Below are positions 1-7,356 of a stretch of DNA of 16,594 bases, piece after piece. The stretch is taken from positions 1,209 through 17,802 of the forward strand of contig NPFB01000207.1 of NCBI GenBank assembly GCA_014084085.1, given 5' to 3'. Source of the DNA: Hondaea fermentalgiana (lineage: Eukaryota > Sar > Bigyra > Thraustochytrida > Thraustochytriidae). A program made the position numbers and the translations under genes. Within the stretch, counting starts at the first letter, position 1, and every line of letters starts with the position of its first letter. The notes below the pieces were generated by a model. It was given only the letters and a program-made list of their open reading frames with translations, had not been told where the DNA came from and searched no databases.

Positions 1-1069
1 AGCGAGCGTCCGATACGAGCTAATCTTGGAGTCCGTGAGCTTGCGCAAGAGCGTCGGCTTGACATACGAGGCCTCCATGGTCTGCATGTTGACCCAATAC
101 ACGTTTCCATCGTCATCAGAGGCTCGAGCAATCATGGAAAGCAAGAGCTTTCGTACTTTTTCTCTCGCTCGGTTGGCCCGAAAGACGCGCTGGACCATAC
201 TTGCAGCCTCCTGCTCGGTCATGTCCTTGGCGCTTCGAAAATCTCCACTTGCCTTTTTCGCCTCGAGGCTTGCCTTTTTCGCCTCGATTGCGGCTTTATT
301 TGCGCGAGCACGAGGCGTAAGGACTTCGTCGAGCAAGACTGGAGCTTGCCAGGAGGTCTCGTTGGTGACCGTGTTGAAAAAGTACACCTCACCAGAGTCG
401 GGATCGACGTGTTTTTCAAAGCGTGCTTGGAGAAGTGCCCGAATGCGATCGCGTGCCTTCTTACGTCGGTACATGCCCTGCAGCGCAACTGCGGCCTCGT
501 CCTTGCTCTTGAACTGACGTGGTGTCCGCTTTTTGCCTTGTATAGCGAGCGTCCGATACGAGCTAATCTTGGAGTCCGTGAGCTTGCGCAAGAGCGTCGG
601 CTTGACATACGAGGCCTCCATGGTCTGCATATTGACCCAATACACATTTTCATCGTCATCAGAGGCTCGAGCAATCATGGAAAGCAAGAGCTTTCGTACT
701 TTTTCTCTCGCTCGGTTGGCCCGAAAGACGCGCTGGACCATACTTGCAGCCTCCTGCTCGGTCATGTCCTTGGCGCTTCGAAAATCTCCACTTGCCTTTT
801 TCGCCTCGAGGCTTGCCTTTTTTGCCTCGATTGCGGCTTTATTTGCGCGAGCACGAGGCGTAAGGACTTCGTCGAGCAAGACTGGAGCTTGCCAGGAGGT
901 CTCGTTGGTGACCGTGTTGAAAAAGTACACCTCACCAGAGTCGGGATCGACGTGTTTTTCAAAGCGTGCTTGGAGGAGAGCTCGAATGCGATCGCGTGCC
1001 TTCTTGCGTCGGTACATGCCCTGCAGCGCAATTGCGGCCTCGTCCTTGCTCTTGAACTGACGTGGCGTC
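1..1069 (-). repeat. 543-bp in-frame tandem duplication inside the giant IQ/WW gene
   Basis: Bases 1-526 match 544-1069 with 10 mismatches by my count and no indels. The period is 543 bp, or 181 codons. Each copy holds two IQ motifs and two WW-like modules (residues about 802-982 and 983-1163). By hand, eight of the ten differences are synonymous and two change a residue (E/G and I/V). Similarity stops at about 526/1069, where the linkers diverge. The left copy may continue beyond the window. Confidence 0.95.
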
Positions 1070-3489
1070 CTTTTGCGTTCGTCCGTCGAGGCAAAGCTCT
1101 TGACCGAGAGATCCTGTAAAAGTTTTGGCTTGACCCAGGTCGTCTCATTGGTGAGCTTGTTGTAAAAGTAGACTTGGTTCGTTTCGGGGTCGCGGAGCTT
1201 CCGAAGATGCATGCGAAAGATCTGCTCGACACGTTTGCGATCCTTGCGGGCCCGGAAAGAGGCTTGGATCATGCGCGCTGCGGTGTTTTCGTCGAGGGAA
1301 CGAGCAGACCGAAAGTTTCCGGCTTTCCTTTTACGGTACGCACGCTCGCGAGCCGCGCGTGTTCGTGGAGAGAAGATCTGGGCTCCAATCAGATGCGCAG
1401 GCCTCTGGTTTATCCAAAATCGCTGGCCTGTTCGCGGATTGTGCACAAAGAACTCCTTTGATTGCGGGTCGTATATTTTTTCGTACGAGCAGAGAACAAT
1501 TTCTCGAATGCGGTCTCGCGCAAGCTTGCACTTCCAGAGCCGCTGAAGCATGCGTGCCGCTTGGTCGGGTGTGAGATCACGTGCTTGGCGAGGCGTGACA
1601 AACGTCTTGATTTGGTCATCGCCAATGGTGTCCAGGAGCGCTGGTTTTTCCCATGAAGTTTGTCCCGAGGTCGTGTCGAAATAGTATGTTTTCCCCGATT
1701 CCGCGTCGACAATTCTGCGTAGCCTCTGCAAGAGTATAGTTTGTATCTTTTGTCGACATTTGCGGGCTCGAAACCGACTTTGAATCATGCTCGCAGCGGC
1801 ATCGGGCGATAGCTTGTCGACCGACTTGAAGATGCCGCGCTGACGTTTCTCATAGACGTGTTTGCGTCTGGCTCGGGTACGAGGCGTGAGAATAGTAACC
1901 TGACGGACAAATGCCGGGGCGCTTTCTTCCCAATACGTAACGCCCGTGCCGTGGCTGTAATAATAGACCTTGTTTGTCGCTGGGTCAAGATGACGTTCGA
2001 GACTGAGTTGGACAAGCTCGCGAATGCCAGCGCGCGCGCGCCGTTGTCGAAAGAGCGCCTGCACTCGTGAGGCTGCCTGGTTCTTGTTCATGCGAGGCTT
2101 GCGAAGGGCGGGCTTCGTAAAGGAGGACCTCTTTGTAATCGAGTTGTAGTAAAAGGTCTTGCCGGTGTTTGGGTCGACATGGGCAGATACGTTGCTGCGG
2201 AAGAGGCGGTATAGCTTGGTTTGCGCTTGTCGCGCGCGCCACGCGCTTTGAATTTTCATGGCGGCCTCCTGGGTTGAATAGCTTTTGGGAAGCCGCTTGC
2301 GCAGCGCACGAAGCGTTTCTGCCGAGATGTCGGCGCGAGAGGCTGCCTGCTCGATGCGCGATACGACCTCGTCGACTTCGGTCTCGGGTCCTTTGGATGG
2401 AGTGATTCGGTCGTTTGGTTTTGCAGAAATAATCTCAAGAACGTCCTTGTACTGCAAGACGCGGCGCTCAATCTCGAGGCGTTGCATGTGGATGCGCCAT
2501 TCCTGTTTGAGTGGTGCCGAGTCAATGTCATTGATGCGAATAAAATTGTGCTCAAGCCTGTGCGGGGGATGACTATGAAGGAAGCAGCTTTTGCAAAAAT
2601 GACCTTGCAAGAGCGGATCAAATTTGATGCAGCTGAAGCACTTAATGACGGCGGGCGTGCCTCGCTTACAGCGGACGTTGCAATGGCAGAGCTGCTCAAA
2701 TTCAGCGCGATCCGACATGTGTTTGAGTATCTCGTAATTGTTTGCGCGCTCCGACTGCCATGCCACATCGAGTTCTCTGCGCTGGTTTTCAGAGTGAGCC
2801 TCGGAGAGCCTTCGCTTGGTGGACTCGCGACGCTCGAGTACATGCAAATGCGTGGAGCTGCCCAGGGCGTGACTCGTCTTGATGGAAGATTGCGTGCGCT
2901 CTTCGAATTCCCGTCTGCGCTTTCGCGTTGTCTGCATCGCAGGGGGCTTGCGAAGATGTGGAAGACGGGCATCGTGGCAGGCGAGTTTTAGGTTGTGTGT
3001 ATCTGCGTTGAGGATCTGTGCGACGCGAGAGGGCAGAATGGCGGTGATGCCGCCAGTGCCCGCGGCTCCGGCGTTACCCCCCTTTTTAAGGTTGCGGCGC
3101 TGGTGTGCTTTGGAGATTCTCTCTTCGACGGTCGCGGCATCATCGTTGTCGTCATCGTTGTCATCATCGTCGTTGTCGTCATCGTCTTCGTTGACCTGGT
3201 CCTCGTCTCCGTTGCTTTTTTTGTTTTTTTTACGCTTGGACCTTGCGTTCCGTGGATTAATACCGGGGGCCTTTGCGATGCGCATCCACTGCTCCTGCTT
3301 TGTCTGGATGAGATCAAACTCGCGTTTGCGCAGAAGCGTGGTGCCGACGAGATCAAAGTCATTGTGAACGTGTCGTGCGTGAAGTTTGGCGCGATACTTT
3401 TCGCCGTGTTTGTCGAGGTTGCCAATGGGCTCAGCCGGGAAAGACGGCGAGGCCTCTGGCCGCACGCTGTCGAGCGGGGCCTCGCGCAT
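1..3489 (-). CDS. Giant multi-IQ / WW-like repeat protein with zinc-finger-like segment (3' end outside window)
   Basis: The minus strand is open from an ATG at 3489 to base 1, giving 1163 codons without a stop, so the C-terminus lies beyond the left edge. The start is the first in-frame ATG after a TGA at 3498-3496. Visible order: basic patch SKRKKNKK (84-91); Asp/Asn-rich tract (94-118); Cys/His cluster (C268, C270, C274, C284, C287, C299, C302, H305, H307, H310, H314) resembling a B-box-type zinc finger; then from about residue 404 repeated units of an IQ motif (for example AAMKIQSAWRARQ), about 20 residues, and a WW-like module (DPxSGxxYxxN...TSW..P). Units begin near residues 408, 470, 563, 643, 736, 815, 914 and 996, often after a TPR-x-R linker. 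The WW-like modules usually lack the first Trp. Role inferred: calmodulin-regulated scaffold. Exact function is not recognised. It is divergent from the FKBP gene at 3875, which carries related units. Confidence 0.87.
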   Translation of the reverse strand, partial: MREAPLDSVRPEASPSFPAEPIGNLDKHGEKYRAKLHARHVHNDFDLVGTTLLRKREFDLIQTKQEQWMRIAKAPGINPRNARSKRKKNKKSNGDEDQVNEDDDDNDDDDNDDDNDDAATVEERISKAHQRRNLKKGGNAGAAGTGGITAILPSRVAQILNADTHNLKLACHDARLPHLRKPPAMQTTRKRRREFEERTQSSIKTSHALGSSTHLHVLERRESTKRRLSEAHSENQRRELDVAWQSERANNYEILKHMSDRAEFEQLCHCNVRCKRGTPAVIKCFSCIKFDPLLQGHFCKSCFLHSHPPHRLEHNFIRINDIDSAPLKQEWRIHMQRLEIERRVLQYKDVLEIISAKPNDRITPSKGPETEVDEVVSRIEQAASRADISAETLRALRKRLPKSYSTQEAAMKIQSAWRARQAQTKLYRLFRSNVSAHVDPNTGKTFYYNSITKRSSFTKPALRKPRMNKNQAASRVQALFRQRRARAGIRELVQLSLERHLDPATNKVYYYSHGTGVTYWEESAPAFVRQVTILTPRTRARRKHVYEKRQRGIFKSVDKLSPDAAASMIQSRFRARKCRQKIQTILLQRLRRIVDAESGKTYYFDTTSGQTSWEKPALLDTIGDDQIKTFVTPRQARDLTPDQAARMLQRLWKCKLARDRIREIVLCSYEKIYDPQSKEFFVHNPRTGQRFWINQRPAHLIGAQIFSPRTRAARERAYRKRKAGNFRSARSLDENTAARMIQASFRARKDRKRVEQIFRMHLRKLRDPETNQVYFYNKLTNETTWVKPKLLQDLSVKSFASTDERKRTPRQFKSKDEAAIALQGMYRRKKARDRIRALLQARFEKHVDPDSGEVYFFNTVTNETSWQAPVLLDEVLTPRARANKAAIEAKKASLEAKKASGDFRSAKDMTEQEAASMVQRVFRANRAREKVRKLLLSMIARASDDDENVYWVNMQTMEASYVKPTLLRKLTDSKISSYRTLAIQGKKRTPRQFKSKDEAAVALQGMYRRKKARDRIRALLQARFEKHVDPDSGEVYFFNTVTNETSWQAPVLLDEVLTPRARANKAAIEAKKASLEAKKASGDFRSAKDMTEQEAASMVQRVFRANRAREKVRKLLLSMIARASDDDGNVYWVNMQTMEASYVKPTLLRKLTDSKISSYRTLA

Positions 3490-3495
3490 GGCGTC

Positions 3496-3516
3496 TCACA
3501 CGGACGACGCGCGCAT
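3496..3516 (-). other. Six-codon upstream ORF in the leader of the giant IQ/WW gene
   Basis: On the minus strand an ATG at 3516-3514 is followed in the same frame by five sense codons (peptide MRASSV) and a TGA at 3498-3496. This lies six bases before the main ATG at 3489. If transcription starts upstream of 3516, this tiny frame would precede the main start and could reduce initiation there. The transcript start is unknown. Confidence 0.35.
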
Positions 3517-3785
3517 GTCTGGGCGCCCGATCGCTCTGTCTGTCTGCCCGACTACCGCTTGCGTTGGACGACTAGGTCAGTGAGTGCGTTCTTATGTATG
3601 TGCGTGTATGTGGGGCGGGGGGTAGGTACACACCGTTTTTCCAAGCTGCGGCGCCATAGAGCACGTCGGCATGGGGACCCAAGGGGTGTGTACCCTGAAC
3701 GGATCGCTCGCGCTTGGCCGATGTTTCTTACGCGGCTCTATTGGCAAGGAGTGCGAGCAGTAAACAAGTTTGGTCCACGGAGGCT

Positions 3786-3852
3786 GCGCGTGCGTGCGTG
3801 TGAGCGCGCACGCGCACGCGCGCGCGCGCACACATACACGTACACATACACC
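3786..3852. repeat. Alternating purine/pyrimidine tract (GC/GT/AC), Z-DNA prone
   Basis: The run passes from GTGC units through an uninterrupted CG/CA alternation (about 3809-3834) to CACATACAC units just before the ATG at 3875. Long CG and CA alternations are known to favour left-handed Z-DNA under negative supercoiling. The tract lies in the presumed promoter or leader of the FKBP-fusion gene. Confidence 0.75.
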
Positions 3853-3874
3853 CGCGGACGTGTCAGGACGCAAG

Positions 3875-5458
3875 ATGGGCTTTGTCGAGTATGACGAGGA
3901 GGACCGCCTGGAGGCGGCGTGCACGTTGCAGGCCTGGTTCCGCGCGTTGCGTGCGCGCGTGCAGGTGAGGACGCTGGCCAAGACGGTGTTTGAGCGCGTC
4001 TACGACGAGGGCAGTGCCGCCTGGTACTATCGCAACACGACGAACGGGTCGACGAGCTGGGAGCCGCCACTCTTGCTGCCTGGAGCCGACAATGTATTGA
4101 CGCCCCGTGCGCGGCGGCGCTTTGCGGCGCAAGAGGCCAAGCGCAAACGAGGCGCGCTCAAGCGTGCCAGCGACATGACGGAAAGCGAGGCAGCACGCTT
4201 TATCCAGAACCTCTTTCGCACGCGCGCTGCGCGAAATCGGCTTAAAATGCTCATTGCGACCGTGTATCAAAAGGCGTTTGACGAGGACGGCAATGTGTTT
4301 TACTACAATACGCGCACGGGCGAATCATCGTGGGACAAGCCGGCGTTTCTCGGGGCCGAGGATTTGGACGATATTTTGGACGTTGAGGAGGCAGCAGCGC
4401 GGCAGCGACAGGCTGACGATGACCACTATGGCAAGTACAAGTCGATGGAGGAGTGCGCCCGTTTGCGCGCGGAAGAGGGTCTTGCAGAGGTGCAGCGTTT
4501 TCTAGAGGTGCACAAGCTCGAGGTGGTGTATGATCGCCTCGTGGAGGAAGGTTTCGACGACATGGACGCCTTGGCGGCGATGCAGCCGTCGGATGTTGAT
4601 GCGCTCGGTGTCCGGGAAAAGTTCAGGGAACCGCTGTACAGCGCAGTGGTGGAGTACCGCATCGCGAATAACCTAACAGGACCTCTTTACGGTCGTCTTG
4701 GAGGTGATGACGGCGACGACGACGACGACGATAATGATGATGATGACGGTGCGGGGCCGGGCGCGTACAGCGACGAGGATGGTGGCTCTGCGTTGGACGG
4801 GGAGCTCCCGGAGAATGATTTTGGAGGCGACGAAGGGAAGCGCAATGTAGAGGGCAAGCGAGGATTTGATGACTTTGACGACGAGGATGATGTAAGTGAA
4901 TCCGAAGCAAGTCGCGACGACTCGTACTTGGACTCGGACAGTGTCACGTGCGAGGACGATCTCGAGGGCATGGAGATGGAGCGTGTGTTTCCGGGTGATG
5001 GCGTACACTTTGCCCGCAAGGGCCAGTTTGCCATGGTACATTATGTGGCTTCGCTGGAGAACGGAAGTGTATTCGAGTCGTCTCGCAAGCGCGGACGGCC
5101 CTTTGATTTTCTGGTGGGTGCGGGACATGTCATTCCCGCATGGGACAAGGCCGTGCGACTCATGTCGCGAGGGGAGCGCATCAATCTTCGGGTGGAGCCT
5201 CGCATGGCGTACGGTCCTGTTGGACGGCCGCCGGTTGTCCCTCCCGACGCCACGTTGCGCTTCGAGATTGAGCTTATTGACACATATTACGCACCCGTCG
5301 GTCAGCTCATTGACGATGAGGAGCTCGAGGACGACGTTGAGGACAATGTAGTTGTCGAGGGAGACAATGACAATGAAGACGGTGGCGATGATGTCGATGA
5401 TGATAATCATGACGACGAGGATGGCGACGATGCGGACGATGAAGGGAAACGAAGATGA
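3875..5458 (+). CDS. IQ-WW-IQ-WW-SAM-FKBP fusion protein (peptidyl-prolyl isomerase)
   Basis: A 527-residue protein. The frame opens upstream but has no earlier ATG; the context at 3875 (AAGATGG) suits a eukaryotic start. Order: IQ motif 13-30 (ACTLQAWFRALRAR); WW-like 38-66 (YDEGSAAWYYRN...SW..P); linker VLTPRAR 74-80; IQ 106-123 (AARFIQNLFRTRAARNRL); WW-like 131-157 (FDEDGNVFYYN...SSW.KP); SAM-like helical segment about 203-262; acidic tract 277-370; FKBP-type isomerase domain about 374-471; acidic tail to 527. In the FKBP domain the active-site pattern is largely kept (VIPAW with W423, MAYG with Y446, F463), while the usual FDSS is FESS. The FKBP family catalyses cis/trans isomerisation of X-Pro bonds. 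Calmodulin binding through IQ and partner binding through WW/SAM are inferred. The acidic tracts suggest a nuclear or nucleolar site, as in acidic nuclear FKBPs, but no targeting signal is decisive. Confidence 0.9.
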   Translation: MGFVEYDEEDRLEAACTLQAWFRALRARVQVRTLAKTVFERVYDEGSAAWYYRNTTNGSTSWEPPLLLPGADNVLTPRARRRFAAQEAKRKRGALKRASDMTESEAARFIQNLFRTRAARNRLKMLIATVYQKAFDEDGNVFYYNTRTGESSWDKPAFLGAEDLDDILDVEEAAARQRQADDDHYGKYKSMEECARLRAEEGLAEVQRFLEVHKLEVVYDRLVEEGFDDMDALAAMQPSDVDALGVREKFREPLYSAVVEYRIANNLTGPLYGRLGGDDGDDDDDDNDDDDGAGPGAYSDEDGGSALDGELPENDFGGDEGKRNVEGKRGFDDFDDEDDVSESEASRDDSYLDSDSVTCEDDLEGMEMERVFPGDGVHFARKGQFAMVHYVASLENGSVFESSRKRGRPFDFLVGAGHVIPAWDKAVRLMSRGERINLRVEPRMAYGPVGRPPVVPPDATLRFEIELIDTYYAPVGQLIDDEELEDDVEDNVVVEGDNDNEDGGDDVDDDNHDDEDGDDADDEGKRR

Positions 5459-5523
5459 TCCAATATTTTGGTTTGCTCACATGCAAGTTTCGCCGAAGAA
5501 GCGGGGAGGCAGATTACTGGGTC

Positions 5524-5529
5524 AATAAA
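5524..5529 (+). terminator. Candidate polyadenylation signal AATAAA
   Basis: AATAAA lies 66 bases after the stop codon of the FKBP-fusion gene, a sensible distance for a 3' UTR. It is followed by T-rich sequence (5581-5590). Assigned by motif and position only. Confidence 0.45.
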
Positions 5530-6091
5530 TGAGTTCTACCCTTTGAAGTTGTGTCAAACTCGAGATTTCCGATCAACCCATGTTTTTTTTCGAAATTCAC
5601 TTCGAATCAACATTGAATTTTGCGGGCTGGCCAGATGATATCTGACATGGCCCCGCCTCTTGCTGTTCTTGCTGCAAGCTTGCAAGATCATTCACCAGCC
5701 AGGTAGAAAGCTCGCGCTTGACCCCAAACTTGACGAGGGCTTGTGATGCCAATGATGGTAGAGAGGTGGCCGGCTAAATTTTTGATTTCCGAAGTCGCCA
5801 ACTTTTAACAGCGCAGATTAAGGCGGTGAGATTTTGAAAAAACAAACAAACACGAAAGTCAACACGGGCTTACGGCGCCGCCGAACTGTAAATAAGCTGT
5901 TCGAAAGGCAACGAGAGAAACGTTACCACTCACGTCCTAGCCACAGAGCGGAAAGACTTTTGCGTTTGGCCAACACAACTCCTTTTTCCTTTTCTTTCGA
6001 AGTTACCTTCGACTGTGTTGTGGGCTCCCGGCGCGAAGTCTTTTGCTCACGTATGGGACGGGGCAGAGATAAGTTCTTTTCCCCCTCTGAT

Positions 6092-6218
6092 ATGAGATTG
6101 TTTATCAAACAGAAAAGGGTCAAGTAGCCTACAGTCGCATCAGACATTCGTCCCGATCGTGACGAGACGCTTGCTCTCTGGTTTTGATATGAGGTTGTTG
6201 GGCAAAGGAGAGTCTTAG
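6092..6218 (+). other. Two short upstream ORFs built on a direct repeat in the RING gene leader
   Basis: ATG frames at 6092-6127 (MRLFIKQKRVK) and 6189-6218 (MRLLGKGES) start inside the two copies of TGATATGAG(A/G)TTGTT. Both end before the RING gene ATG at 6433. They would matter only if the transcript begins upstream of them, which is not known. Confidence 0.25.
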
Positions 6219-6432
6219 TTCGTGAGCCTTCGAGAGGGTGGCCCTTGCCTTCGCTCGGGCTTGCTCATTTTCCGCACTCATTGAATCGCCCGAGCACCAC
6301 TCGCCGGGATCGCCTTGCCACCTTTGCGCGGCCCTTTTTGCAAGATTTTTCTTCGGTTGCGGTGATGAATTGACGACAGCCGGGACGCCCAAATTCGGAA
6401 TCGGGACTGACTGCCGAGGGCGAGTGACCCCC

Positions 6433-7324
6433 ATGGGCGGGACGGGCTCGCGCACAGCGGAGGCGGCGTGGCCGGTCCTGGAGGAGGTGACGCTGCTGCA
6501 GCTGGCGACGGTCCGAGGAGAGGCGCCCCGGTCTGGCGTTGATGGGCAACGTCCCAGCAGCCTTGGCGACACGGTCGAGGATGACGAGGACGAGAACGAC
6601 GAGGACGAGGACGAGGACGACGAGGGCGACGAAGACGAGTGGGCGCGGCTGTTCGACTCGAACGGAAGTGAAAAGACGGCTGTGTGCGAGGGTCAAGTCG
6701 TGGCGCGATCCGCGTTCAAGGTGGTTCGTACGGTGCCGCGAGGCGTGGTTGGGCGCGTGGAGGTCGGCAAGACGCGAGTTCGGGTGCAATGTTGTTTTGC
6801 GGCGTCGACCAATGCGGCTCCGCTGGCGGACGCGCGCGTTGACAAGGTGCTTTTGCACGCTGTGCAAAGAGACGGTGGAGATGCAAGGGGTTGGGCATCG
6901 GCTGTTGAGCAGAATCCTCGTGTATGTCTGGATGCCCTCCAACAAGTTGTGGACCTCCTCAAGTCGAGCGGATCTCGCTTGCATGTGACTGAAGGGCAGA
7001 GCGTGTTCACAGCGGAAGGGCATAGCTTTGTCGTGCGCGCATGCGAGCCGCGCCGCGGTGGTATCATCTGTGCGGACACAGAGATTCATTTTGACGTCAG
7101 GTCGCAGATTCCGCAGGTGCAGCATGTGCGACTCTTGCCTGTGGACGATACGGTCGTGGAGCGAGCAGGGGTGGCTGGTCCGTTGGGCGCCTTACTGGCG
7201 TCGCATTTGCGGGAAAGGAGTCCTATGTACGTGGAGCGTGGTCAGCGGCTATGGTTTCCCGTGTTTCAACGTGAGGTGCCACCTCGCGGCGTGGTTGCGG
7301 TTCGAACAAATAATAGAGAAATCG

Positions 7325-7356
<32 letters not shown>

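Larger units (their letters stand above)
3490..3874. promoter_or_regulatory. Divergent intergenic region, presumed bidirectional promoter
   Basis: This 385-bp gap separates the start codons of two head-to-head genes, so it must hold both promoters and 5' leaders. It contains an inverted CCAAT box (ATTGG, 3740-3744), a G-rich run (3612-3622), a CA-rich motif in the leader of each gene (3593-3612 on the minus strand, 3831-3850 on the plus strand) and a long alternating purine/pyrimidine tract. No clear TATA box is seen. The bidirectional role is inferred from gene orientation only. Confidence 0.6.
5459..6432. promoter_or_regulatory. Intergenic region: 3' flank of FKBP-fusion gene and promoter/leader of RING gene
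   Basis: No credible gene lies here; the 97-codon open frame at 5834-6127 begins with TTG and shows no recognisable domain. The region is less GC-rich than the genes. It holds the AATAAA above, two copies of a TTCGAA-n6-TTCGA motif (5589-5605 and 5996-6012, 14 of 17 bases shared), a HindIII-type palindrome GCAAGCTTGC near 5681-5690, and a direct repeat TGATATGAG(A/G)TTGTT (6088-6102 and 6185-6199) that creates two short upstream reading frames. No obvious TATA box was found. Confidence 0.5.

Noticed and set aside
346..1119. Plus-strand open frames over the giant IQ/WW gene, including 2482-2991 and 2995-3894
   Set aside because: They lie opposite a continuous frame with repeated IQ and WW-like motifs, and their repeats simply mirror the 543-bp duplication.
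3770..3874. Upstream extension of the FKBP-fusion frame by 35 codons
   Set aside because: It begins with TTG and encodes only His/Ala/Arg/Thr strings from the GC/CA alternation; the first ATG is at 3875.
4890..4895. GTAAGT, a consensus 5' splice donor, inside the FKBP-fusion gene
   Set aside because: The frame continues open across it and into the FKBP domain, so no intron is needed.
5834..6127. 97-codon plus-strand frame in the intergenic region
   Set aside because: It starts with TTG and has a basic, featureless translation; it is more likely leader or promoter DNA of the RING gene.
6238..6432. 65-codon upstream extension of the RING gene frame
   Set aside because: It begins with GTG and contains no ATG before 6433; non-ATG initiation cannot be supported from sequence alone.
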